This document shows positions 1 through 7,686 of a stretch of DNA of 64,000 nt, piece after piece. Where the stretch lies: contig CALJKW010000014.1 of assembly GCA_937980205.1 (NCBI GenBank), positions 23,374 through 87,373 of the forward strand, given 5' to 3'. The DNA is from an uncultured Myxococcales bacterium (GTDB lineage Bacteria; Myxococcota; Myxococcia; Myxococcales; Myxococcaceae). The first letter of the stretch is position 1, and every line of letters starts with the position of its first letter. The notes under the pieces are model-generated. The model did no database searches, was not told the DNA's origin, and worked only from the letters and a program-made list of their open reading frames with translations. The translations under genes were made by a program, and so were the position numbers.

Positions 1-2403
1 CGGCGCGCTCGACGACCACGAGACGCGGTACGTGAGCTCCTGCGTCGTGTTGTCGCTGTAGATGCCCGTCGCCCGCAGGTACGTGTCGAACCCCTTCGGC
101 AGCCGCGGCGCGAACGGAGTCACCTGGATCGTCATCAGCGTCGCCGACGTCACGGTGACCGTCGTCGAGCCGGTCACGCCGTCGTAGTTCGCGCTCAGCG
201 TCGCGGTGCCCGGCGACAGGCCGGTGATCACGGTGTAGCCGAACTCGTCCTGACCGACTCCCAGCACGGCCGGGTTCGAAGACGACCAGCTCGCCGTGTA
301 CGTGAGGTTCTGCGTGGTGAGGTCGCTGAACAGGCCCGAGGCCGAGACGTTCAGCGTCGCCCCGAGCGCGAGGCTCGGCTGCGCGGGGCTCACCTGCATC
401 GAGGTCAGCGCCGCGTTCGTCACCGTGATCGAAAGCGACGCCGACATGCCGCCCGCGCTCGCGGTGATCGTCGCGGTGCCCGGCGCGACCGCCTCCACGT
501 ACGCATAGTACTGCTGGTACACCATCACCCGCGCGACCGCGTTGTTCGACGAGGTCCACGTCGCCTGGCCGGTGACGTTGCCGCCCGAGCCGTCGCTGAA
601 CACCGCGTTCGCGTCGACGCGCGAGTAGATGCCGATGGGCACCCGCAGCGTCGCGGGGAAGACGGAGATCTGCGTGAGCATCGCCGGGCTCACCGTCACC
701 GTCGTCGTCGCGCGCAGCGTGCCCAGCACCGCCTCGATGGTCGCCGCGCCGTTCGCGACGCCGCGCACGCGCCCCTTGGTGCCCGCGGTGTTCGAGACCG
801 TCACCACCGACGCCGGAGTCGCGCTCCACGTCGCCAGCTCGCTCACGTCCTCGAGCAGGCCGTCGGGGTACCGCGCCATCGCGCGCAGGCTCTTCGACTG
901 GCCGGCCTCGAGCGTCACTCCCACCGGAGCCAGCTCGATCGACTGCGGGTTCTGCCGCGCCACCGTCAGCATCACCGTGCCGCTGATGGGCCCGAGCTGC
1001 GCGCGGAGCTGAACGGTGCCGGCGGCCTTGCCGGTGACGAGGCCTCCGCTCGACGCGTTGCCGACCGTCGCGATGCTCGCGTCAGAGGTCGTCCACGTCG
1101 CCTGCGCGGTCAGATCGATCTTCGACTCGTCGCTGTACGCGCCCTCGACCGACAGCTGCACCGTGCCGCCCGGACGCACCGTCGGGTTCGACGGCCGGAC
1201 CGTGAGCGTCACCAGCATCGCGGGCGTCACCGTGAGGGTCGCCTGGCCCTGCACGTTGCCGAGCCGCGCGACGATGTTCGCGCTGCCCGCCTGCAGGCTC
1301 GAGACCTCGCCGTGATGGCCCGCGGCGTTCGAGACCGCCGCGATCGCGGGCGACGACGAGCTCCACGACGCGAGCTGCGTCACGTCGCTGGTGCTGCCGT
1401 CCGAGAAGCGGCCCTGAACGGTCAGCTGCCGCACCGCCCGCGGCGGCAGCGTCAGCGCCGACGGGTTCACGGTCAGCGCGACGAGCGTCGCCTGGCGCAC
1501 CGTCAGATCCACCGTGCCGCTCTGGCCGCCGAACGCGGCGGTGATCACCGCGGTGCCCGCCGAGACGCCGCGCGCGAGGCCCTTCGCGTCGACGCTCGCG
1601 GCTGGGTTGCTCGAGCTCCACGTGGCGCCGAGCGTGACGTCGGCGGTCGTCGAGTCGTCGTACGACGCCAGCGCGGTGAGCTGCACCGAGGCGCCGACCG
1701 GCACCGACGGCATGCGCGGCTCGACGGAGATCGACGTCACCCGCGCCGGCCGCACCGTGAAGCGCGCCTCGGCGGTGAAGGTGCCGACCTTCGCCGTGAT
1801 GGTCGCGTCGCCGGCGACGAGCGCGCGCACGAGGCCGCTCGCGTCGACCGAGACGGCCCCGCCGCTCACCGTGAGCGTCGCGGCGGGGGTGAGATCGATC
1901 TGGCTGTCGTCTCCGAGCTTGCCGAGCACCGTCAGCTTCATCGCCTGGCCCAGGCCGAGCGACGCCCCGTCGGGGTCGAGGGAGATCGAGACGAGCTGCG
2001 CGGACGGAACCTCGACCGCGCCGATGGCCTCGAGCTTGCCGTGCTTCGCCGTCAGCTTCGCGGCGCCGGGTGCCAGTCCTTTGACGGTGCCCGCGCCGAG
2101 CTCGACGAGGCCCGCCGGCTCGGCGGAGAGCTGCGCCTGGGCCGTGACGTCGCTCATCGTGCCGTCGGGCTGCTCGGCGAAGATCTGGAACCGCGCGGTC
2201 GCGCCCTGCGGGACCGTCAGGAACGACGGCTGCAGCGAGAGCGCCAGCGGCTCGACGACGCTGGAGCCGCCGCCGCTGCCGCCGCCGGTACCTCCTGCCG
2301 CGCCGCCGCCGGCACCGCCTCCGTCAGGGATGTCGATGCTCGGCTTGAAGCAGCCGATGAGCGTGAGCGAAACGAGTACTGCGATCGCAGGAATGCGCTG
2401 CAC
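1..2403 (-). CDS. Ig-like (BIG2-type) repeat surface lipoprotein, C-terminus beyond window edge
   Basis: Only the first 801 codons are present and the frame is still open at base 1. The GTG start is chosen because a GGAGGG ribosome site lies 7 bases upstream and the start leads straight into a lipoprotein signal ending in LTLIGC (lipidated Cys18). A Gly-rich linker (about residues 27-48) follows. Then come at least nine tandem modules of 80-90 residues, each with the pattern 'L..I.V.P....L..G....L.A...YSDG...DVT..A.W.SSN..VA.V......G.V.G...G.A.I.A..G....T..TV', which is the bacterial Ig-like group 2 pattern. Such modules build extended rods on adhesins and other surface proteins. Ligand and role are unknown. 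It stands alone in orientation with the operon to its right but is separated from it by a long palindrome, so it probably has its own promoter in the 2404-2530 region. Confidence 0.85.
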   Translation of the reverse strand, partial: MQRIPAIAVLVSLTLIGCFKPSIDIPDGGGAGGGAAGGTGGGSGGGSSVVEPLALSLQPSFLTVPQGATARFQIFAEQPDGTMSDVTAQAQLSAEPAGLVELGAGTVKGLAPGAAKLTAKHGKLEAIGAVEVPSAQLVSISLDPDGASLGLGQAMKLTVLGKLGDDSQIDLTPAATLTVSGGAVSVDASGLVRALVAGDATITAKVGTFTAEARFTVRPARVTSISVEPRMPSVPVGASVQLTALASYDDSTTADVTLGATWSSSNPAASVDAKGLARGVSAGTAVITAAFGGQSGTVDLTVRQATLVALTVNPSALTLPPRAVRQLTVQGRFSDGSTSDVTQLASWSSSSPAIAAVSNAAGHHGEVSSLQAGSANIVARLGNVQGQATLTVTPAMLVTLTVRPSNPTVRPGGTVQLSVEGAYSDESKIDLTAQATWTTSDASIATVGNASSGGLVTGKAAGTVQLRAQLGPISGTVMLTVARQNPQSIELAPVGVTLEAGQSKSLRAMARYPDGLLEDVSELATWSATPASVVTVSNTAGTKGRVRGVANGAATIEAVLGTLRATTTVTVSPAMLTQISVFPATLRVPIGIYSRVDANAVFSDGSGGNVTGQATWTSSNNAVARVMVYQQYYAYVEAVAPGTATITASAGGMSASLSITVTNAALTSMQVSPAQPSLALGATLNVSASGLFSDLTTQNLTYTASWSSSNPAVLGVGQDEFGYTVITGLSPGTATLSANYDGVTGSTTVTVTSATLMTIQVTPFAPRLPKGFDTYLRATGIYSDNTTQELTYRVSWSSSAP

Positions 2404-2442
2404 AGCGGAACCCTCCCCGGCCCTGATGACGAAACGCGGCAC

Positions 2443-2463
2443 GCACATCAGCAAGCGATGTGC
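2443..2463. promoter_or_regulatory. Short inverted repeat upstream of the Ig-repeat lipoprotein gene
   Basis: Perfect 7-bp arms GCACATC / GATGTGC separated by 7 bases, lying 40-60 bases upstream of the GTG start at 2403. It could be an operator or a leader hairpin. No -35/-10 pair was convincing, so this is only a candidate. Confidence 0.25.
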
Positions 2464-2535
2464 CCTGCGAGGTTTCGGTCAGTTGCGTGAGGGTGATCGC
2501 GGAAAGTCGGCGGGGTGCCAGGAAGTGAACAGCGA

Positions 2536-2690
2536 GGGCCAGGGCACGGGCCCGTTCAAGTACCTTGTCTCAAGGGTACGGCCTCGAGGCGCGAGGTCGC
2601 GGGGCACGACGGCGATGGCGAAGGTCCTTCACCTTCGCCGTCACCGTTGCCTTGTGCCGGTCGTGCTTGAACGTGCCTTTGCCCTGGCCC
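2536..2690. repeat. 155-bp long imperfect palindrome between two minus-strand genes
   Basis: The outer arms 2536-2560 and 2666-2690 match at 22 of 25 positions when one is reverse-complemented (GGGCCAGGGCA...ACGTTCAAG type). The inner arms 2611-2625 and 2631-2645 (GGCGAAGGT / ACCTTCGCC core) close on a 5-base loop. The middle part pairs only partly. The right arm ends 7 bases after the stop codon of the DUF1501 gene, so the RNA would fold directly after the operon. There is no T-run, so it is not a textbook intrinsic terminator. It may be a dispersed palindromic repeat or a transcript-end stabiliser. Confidence 0.6.
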
Positions 2691-2697
2691 AACAAAC

Positions 2698-4104
2698 TCA
2701 AGGCAACAGGGCGCGAATCGGGTCAGCCCGCAGGTACGAGTAATCGAGCCCCGCGGAAGCCAACACCGTCGCGAGCACATGCTTCGGCGTGAGGATCTGC
2801 ACCTGGCCGCTGTCCCGCATCATCTGCGTGGGCATCTCGTAAGCGATGCCGGTCGCAAGGTCCGTCTCGATGGGCATCTGCCCCACCGCAGCCGAGCCGC
2901 CGACCTTGATGCCGCGCTTGATGCCAGCACCGGCCACCAGCACCGAGTTGCCCAGGAAGTGATCCCGCCCGCGGATGTTGTTGAACAGCGGCGTGCGCGC
3001 GAACTCGCTGAACGCGAGGATCGTGGTCTCGTCGAGCATCGTCTTGCCGGGCATCGATCCCGGAGTGTTCTTCAAGTCGGTGATGAGCGAAGCGAGCGCC
3101 TTCCAGCCCTGCTCCTGGCGGCCGGGGTGGTCCTGTGCCCAGTCGGCGTGGGTGTCGAGGTTGCGCGCAGCCTGGAACGACACGCACTGCGCGACGTTCT
3201 TCTTGATCGCCTGCCCGGCGGCGAACGCCATCACCTCGGGGGCCGACACGTCTCCCTGCGCCGCGGCGATGTCGTACAGGTTGCGAAGCGCCGCCATCTC
3301 GGCGTCGTTGCGCGTGAGGTCGAACACCGACGACAGCTGCGACGTGATGTAGCTGCGCGAGCGCTTGACGCTCTCGAGCAGCTGCGAGGTGAGGCCGTCG
3401 CGGTTCAGCCGCACGCCCTCGCAGCCGGGGCTCTCGTCCTGGAACTTCTCGACCGCCGCCTTGATCTTCGGATCGAGCGTCGCGATCGGAGTCAACGCGA
3501 TCGACAGATCGCTCAGCGAGTTCACGTTCAGCGCGTGCGCGAACGACGGCATCTTCTCCGCGTACGCCTCGACACCGGCGGAGATGTGCGCGATCGGCGT
3601 GGCCTCTCCGATCTGCGCGAGGATCTCGGAAGCCGTCGACGAGCCGACCGCCTCGAGGCCGCGCGGGAAGCGGCCGGTGATGAAGTACCGGCGGCCGACC
3701 TCGTGAGCCGCGGTGTCCATCGTGATGCCCTTGATGATCGAGCACTCACCCGCAATCTGCAGGAACGACGGCGGCACCGCGGGGCCGAGCTCGAGCTGCC
3801 CGGCGCGCTGCACGCCGCGCGAGCTGAAGCCGTACGCGAGCTGGCTGTACGCGGGGTCGATGAGCTGATTCGCCGCGTTCGTCGTCGCGGGATCTCTCGG
3901 ATCCAGCCCGAGCAGCTGATCCCACCCGCCCTCGAAGTACGCGAACACGAACTTCCGCTTCACGTCCTTCGTCTGCGCGAACGCCGCCTTCGGCAGCATG
4001 AAGTCGGCGAGCAGGAACCCGCCCGTCGCCGCGCCGAGCGCCTGCAACAGATTGCGCCGCGAGAGGTTCGGGCGCTCGTTCACAACCGGGAGCTTGAAGG
4101 TCAT
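2698..4104 (-). CDS. DUF1501 family Tat-exported protein
   Basis: 468 residues. The start MTFKLPVVNERPN is chosen because it directly precedes a twin-arginine signal (SRRNLLQALGAATGG..., cleavage after about residue 37) and lies 14 bp after the upstream stop. The mature part starts KFVFAYFEGGWDQL and carries the DUF1501 pattern ('FEGGWDQ' near the start, 'NLDTHADW' and 'SEFARTP' later, with 'GRDHF'), related to the alkaline-phosphatase/sulfatase-like fold. DUF1501 proteins are typically encoded beside DUF1549/DUF1588-type cytochromes, as here, best known in Planctomycetes. The biochemical activity of the family is not established. It is the last gene of a four-gene operon in which the other members are a heme propeller lipoprotein, a cytochrome and a small lipoprotein, suggesting one periplasmic redox or hydrolytic complex. 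Confidence 0.85.
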   Translation of the reverse strand: MTFKLPVVNERPNLSRRNLLQALGAATGGFLLADFMLPKAAFAQTKDVKRKFVFAYFEGGWDQLLGLDPRDPATTNAANQLIDPAYSQLAYGFSSRGVQRAGQLELGPAVPPSFLQIAGECSIIKGITMDTAAHEVGRRYFITGRFPRGLEAVGSSTASEILAQIGEATPIAHISAGVEAYAEKMPSFAHALNVNSLSDLSIALTPIATLDPKIKAAVEKFQDESPGCEGVRLNRDGLTSQLLESVKRSRSYITSQLSSVFDLTRNDAEMAALRNLYDIAAAQGDVSAPEVMAFAAGQAIKKNVAQCVSFQAARNLDTHADWAQDHPGRQEQGWKALASLITDLKNTPGSMPGKTMLDETTILAFSEFARTPLFNNIRGRDHFLGNSVLVAGAGIKRGIKVGGSAAVGQMPIETDLATGIAYEMPTQMMRDSGQVQILTPKHVLATVLASAGLDYSYLRADPIRALLP

Positions 4105-4118
4105 GGGAGGTGCCCTTT

Positions 4119-4727
4119 TCAGTAGAGGAGGAACTCGGGAGAGGTGAACAGCGCCACGCACACCGTCTGGTACCCGGAGAACGGCGCCGCGGCCTGAGAG
4201 CCGGCCTCGTACGCCGCTTTCAGTCGCGTCACGTACGCGTCCGCGTCGGTGCCCTCGATGCCGGTGAAGCGCAAGAGCAGGAAGCGCAGGTTCTCGTCGA
4301 CCGTCGCGAAGCGCGTGAAGAACTTCTCGTTCGCCGGCCGCTGCGGCTCGTACGTCGCGAGGTTGCTGCAGTACACCGCGCCGAAGTCGAGCATGAACTT
4401 CATGAACAGCGGCGTCGGCTGCAGCTGCTCTTCGGTGAGCCGCTTGTAATCGGGGCGGCCCAGCGTCACGGCGAGATCTTCGGGCAGCCTCACCGTGCCA
4501 GCCGGCAGGTCGGCGAGCTGATCGAGCGAGCGCTCGAGCTGATCGACCGAGAGCCGCCGCGGGCCGCGCGAGCTGATCGCGAGATCCGCCGTCGCGGGGT
4601 GACCGTCGGGCATGTGCGGCGCGGGGTCCGTCAGCACCTTCAGCGGCGGCGGAGGCGGCGGAGCCTCGACCGGCTTCTGCGAGCACCCGGCCGCCGAGAG
4701 CAGCCCCAAGAGCACGAGCTTCTTCAT
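4119..4727 (-). CDS. Small lipoprotein of the DUF1501/cytochrome operon
   Basis: 202 residues. A strong GGAGG lies just before the ATG, and the ATG overlaps the TGA of the upstream cytochrome gene by 4 bases, indicating translational coupling. It begins MKKLVLLGLLSAAGC, a lipoprotein signal with Cys15, followed by a Pro-rich stretch. The rest is soluble and contains two Cys (in 'VYCSN' and 'TVCVAL') but no CxxCH heme motif. No family was recognised. Its position between the cytochrome and DUF1501 genes, with short spacings on both sides, suggests an accessory or anchoring subunit of the same system. The C-terminus 'ALFTSPEFLLY' resembles the 'TSPEFLYR'-type ending seen in DUF1592/DUF1549-type proteins, so it may be a split-off module of that group. 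Confidence 0.75.
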   Translation of the reverse strand: MKKLVLLGLLSAAGCSQKPVEAPPPPPPLKVLTDPAPHMPDGHPATADLAISSRGPRRLSVDQLERSLDQLADLPAGTVRLPEDLAVTLGRPDYKRLTEEQLQPTPLFMKFMLDFGAVYCSNLATYEPQRPANEKFFTRFATVDENLRFLLLRFTGIEGTDADAYVTRLKAAYEAGSQAAAPFSGYQTVCVALFTSPEFLLY

Positions 4728-6403
4728 GGCATCCTCCGGTACGCGGGCTGCGTGACGATCGCCTTCACCAGGTCTTTGAGCTTGTAGCCGCCGCTCTTGA
4801 AGTCGGCGGCGAGCTTCGGCACCACCGTCGCCTCTTCATCGGGCGTCGGCTCGCGGCGCATGTAGTAGCCCCACATCTTGCGCACCGTGCACGACGCGAA
4901 CTTGCCGCTGTCGATCGACGCCTGCGCGAGCGCGGCGGGCCCCGCCTCGAGCTTCGCCGTCTCCTCCGCGGTGCGGAACACGTACGGGCGGAGCAGCCCC
5001 TCGTAGTCCTTCTCTTCTCCGACCGGCTGCACGTTGTAGAAGCGGAAGCAGCGGAACAGCTGGTCGATCGACTGGAAGTTCGTGCACACCGAAGCCGACG
5101 TCTTCGGGTACCGCGCCTCGGAGAGCGGCGTGAGGCCGTACTCGGCGAAGCGGCCCCAGTGGCCCGCCATCGGCTCGAGCGCGACGTGGCACGCGCTGCA
5201 GCCGCACCGCTTGGTGAGATCTTCGTGCTTGCTGCACGCCTCCTGCGGCGACGGCAGCGCGCCCGCCGGCAGGAAGCTCGAGCACTCGAACGCGTTGTAG
5301 AAGCGGTGCGCGCGGCCGCGGTTCGACTGGTACTTCAACAGGTACCCGGGCGTGGTGAGGATGCCCGAGTGCCGGCCGGTGCGATCGACGTCGACCCAGC
5401 GATCCTTCTCGAGGAACGTGAGCCCCGCGGGCACCGGGTTCGTCATGTCGACCTCACCGAACACGTCGAACGACAGCCGCGACTGGTACGTGAGGTAGTG
5501 CGCGATCGGGCCGTTCATCGGCACGCGCTTGCGCAACAGCACGTCGGTGTACGGCAGGTTCTGGCTGACGACGTCTTCGACGACGCGCATCTGCTGATCG
5601 ATGAGCGACTTGCGCAGCGTCGCGGCCGTCTCCGCCGTCGAGCACAGCCGCAGGTTCGGCCCGCACCCGCACTCGGCAGAGAGGAACGAGAACGACGTGT
5701 CGCACGCCACCGGAGCGTTCGTGAACGGCACGCCCACCGCGCTCGCGTAGGCGCCGAACTGCTGGCACAGCTGCGCCATGTACGGGCTCTGCGCGACGAC
5801 CGCCGGCTGGCACATGCGGCCCATGCCGCCCGCCTGCGCGTCGAGGCCGCAGACCTTCACCTGCGTGCCCGGCGCCCAGTACGGCTCGACCATCACCCAC
5901 CCTTCCTGCATCGCGACGGTCTGACCGCCGACGACCAGCGGGTACATCTTGATGCTGCCGTCGGTGTTGAGCTCGAGCGGAGCGTTCCGGCACGGCGGGA
6001 ACTGCTGCGTGATCGAGCGCAGGAACAGCGCGCGCAGCACCGAGAAGTAGACGATGTCCGTGCCCGGGCCCGGGTCGAGGTCGATCGGGAACAGCTTGTT
6101 CTGCAGCGGGTCGACGTCGGAGGCGTCGAGGTTCGGCCACAGCAGACCCTCGTGGTACTTCCGCATCGTGCCGACGAAGTCCGTCGACGCCAGGTACGCG
6201 TCGAGCTTCGTCGCGCTCACGTCCATCGAACTCTTCTGATCGAGCTGCTCCTGGTAGCTCGGCGTGTAGCCGCGGAGGTCGAGCGAGAGCCGGCGCAACA
6301 GCCGCTGGCCGTCGACGGGCCGCGCGAGCTCGCACTTCGCGTCGGCCGACTGGGCGAACACGGCGCTCGCCAACAGCGAGGTGATGACCGTCACGAGTCT
6401 CAT
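4724..6403 (-). CDS. DUF1549/DUF1588-like c-type cytochrome, secreted
   Basis: 559 residues. The ATG at 6403 overlaps the stop of the upstream gene (ATGA) and gives a clean signal peptide (MRLVTVITSLLASAVFAQS). The N-terminal part 'RLLRRLSLDLRGYTPSYQEQ' matches the DUF1549 opening ('RR.tLDL.GlpPt.eE'). The C-terminal third has 'RAHRFYNAFECSSFLP' followed by one CSACH heme site with 'LEPMAGHWGRFAEYG', the DUF1588 pattern. In Planctomycetes these domains occur in large cytochromes paired with DUF1501 proteins of unknown reaction. Here the same pair lies in a Myxococcota-type genome. Several extra Cys around residues 150-240 may form disulfides. Probably periplasmic and heme-bearing; the substrate is unknown. 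Confidence 0.8.
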   Translation of the reverse strand: MRLVTVITSLLASAVFAQSADAKCELARPVDGQRLLRRLSLDLRGYTPSYQEQLDQKSSMDVSATKLDAYLASTDFVGTMRKYHEGLLWPNLDASDVDPLQNKLFPIDLDPGPGTDIVYFSVLRALFLRSITQQFPPCRNAPLELNTDGSIKMYPLVVGGQTVAMQEGWVMVEPYWAPGTQVKVCGLDAQAGGMGRMCQPAVVAQSPYMAQLCQQFGAYASAVGVPFTNAPVACDTSFSFLSAECGCGPNLRLCSTAETAATLRKSLIDQQMRVVEDVVSQNLPYTDVLLRKRVPMNGPIAHYLTYQSRLSFDVFGEVDMTNPVPAGLTFLEKDRWVDVDRTGRHSGILTTPGYLLKYQSNRGRAHRFYNAFECSSFLPAGALPSPQEACSKHEDLTKRCGCSACHVALEPMAGHWGRFAEYGLTPLSEARYPKTSASVCTNFQSIDQLFRCFRFYNVQPVGEEKDYEGLLRPYVFRTAEETAKLEAGPAALAQASIDSGKFASCTVRKMWGYYMRREPTPDEEATVVPKLAADFKSGGYKLKDLVKAIVTQPAYRRMP

Positions 6404-7608
6404 GGCTGCTTCCCTCCGCGGATCCACGCTTCGAGCACGGCGTACTGTTCGGGCTTCAGGTGTTGGTCGGCCGAGCACGGCACGCCGCCGTTGCAGCGCG
6501 GCATGTCGCCGGTGCGGACGCGCTGCAGCGCGCTCTCGGCCTTCGGCTTGAACGCGACGACGTCGCCGAAGTCTGCGTGGCACGAGTTGCAGTGCATCTG
6601 AAGCCACGGCTTCAGCTCCGTCGCGAAGCTCGTCGCCGCGCCGCTCACGCCCGCCTTGACGCGCACCAGCGTCGAGGCCTTCGCGGTCCACACGTCGCCG
6701 AGGCGATCGATCGCGAGCCGGTCGGTGCCCGTCGGGCGCGCGAACTTCGTCAGAGCGTCGCCGTCGAGGCGCAACAGCGAGTCCGCCGTCATCACCCAGG
6801 CCGCCCCCGTCACGGGGTCGACCTTCACGTCGAGCGCCGCGGTGTCACCGAGCGTGAACCGCGTCCACTGCGGAGTCGCCATCCGCTGCCAGCGGTACAG
6901 GCCCTTCGACGTCGCGGCGAACAGCGTGTCCTTCGCGCCGGCCAGCGCGTTCACCATGCCGACGTCTTCAGGCGCCTCGGCGCCTTCAGGGCCGGACGCG
7001 CCCGGCGTGAGCAGCAGCAGCTGATCGTCGAGCACCGCGAACGCCGCCGCGCCGTCGGGGTCGGCCGCGATGCCCTGCGCTGCCTCGCCCCACCCTTCGA
7101 TGCGGTAGCGCTTCGTCTCCTGCGTCTGCCGCCGGTAGATGCCGTTCGTCGCCGCGAGCCACAGGCCGTTCAGGTTGCCGGCGGTGACCTCGGTGACGCC
7201 GGCGAGCGGCCCCATGCCCACCATCACCGGAGAGTGCGTCACGTACGCGCCGTCGAGCACGAACAGGCCGTTCGCCGCCGCCAGCCAGGCGCCGCCGCCG
7301 CTGCGCGGGACGATCGCCTTCACCGCGCCGAGCGACGTCGGATCCGACCCCTCCGCGTAGAGGTTGTGCTGGACGAGCTCGCCCGCGGTCAGCTCGTACA
7401 CGCGGTCCCCCGCGACGAGCACGAGGTTGCCGTCCTTCGACATGCCGACGGCCGACACCGTGCCGGCGGCGGTCAATTCCTCCTGCATCAGCGCGCTGCC
7501 TTGCGCCGCTGCCGTGCTGTTGACCTTCAGCTTCTCTTCAGGAGGAGGCGGCTCGGGTTGCTTGCCGCATGCCAGAAGGACCACGGCGCACAGCCATAGG
7601 GGTCGCAT
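6400..7608 (-). CDS. Lipoprotein with beta-propeller and C-terminal heme c motif
   Basis: 402 residues, first gene of the operon. The N-terminus MRPLWLCAVVLLACGKQ is a lipoprotein signal (Cys14), followed by a Pro/Glu-rich linker. Residues about 45-320 form repeats of the type 'G.WLAATNGIYR', 'FAATSKGLYRW' and 'WVMTADSLLRLDGD', the two-component-sensor-propeller (Reg_prop) style blade. The last 80 residues contain MHCNSCH, a CxxCH heme c site, and a second Cys pair (CNGG.PCS). The gene ends in a 4-bp overlap with the cytochrome gene. A membrane-tethered propeller with a heme tail could act as an electron-transfer or scaffold subunit for the downstream cytochrome/DUF1501 pair. No Shine-Dalgarno is obvious before the ATG. 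Confidence 0.8.
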   Translation of the reverse strand: MRPLWLCAVVLLACGKQPEPPPPEEKLKVNSTAAAQGSALMQEELTAAGTVSAVGMSKDGNLVLVAGDRVYELTAGELVQHNLYAEGSDPTSLGAVKAIVPRSGGGAWLAAANGLFVLDGAYVTHSPVMVGMGPLAGVTEVTAGNLNGLWLAATNGIYRRQTQETKRYRIEGWGEAAQGIAADPDGAAAFAVLDDQLLLLTPGASGPEGAEAPEDVGMVNALAGAKDTLFAATSKGLYRWQRMATPQWTRFTLGDTAALDVKVDPVTGAAWVMTADSLLRLDGDALTKFARPTGTDRLAIDRLGDVWTAKASTLVRVKAGVSGAATSFATELKPWLQMHCNSCHADFGDVVAFKPKAESALQRVRTGDMPRCNGGVPCSADQHLKPEQYAVLEAWIRGGKQP

Positions 7609-7686
7609 GCAGCTTCGACACTGTAGTGCCCCAAAAGTGAAAAACCTGCGCGCGCGCGGGTGGGTGCCGCACCTTCAGTCTCGGGT

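Noticed and set aside
4105..4686. N-terminal extension of the DUF1501 frame
   Set aside because: It overlaps the small lipoprotein gene in another frame. The Tat signal begins right after the ATG at 4104.
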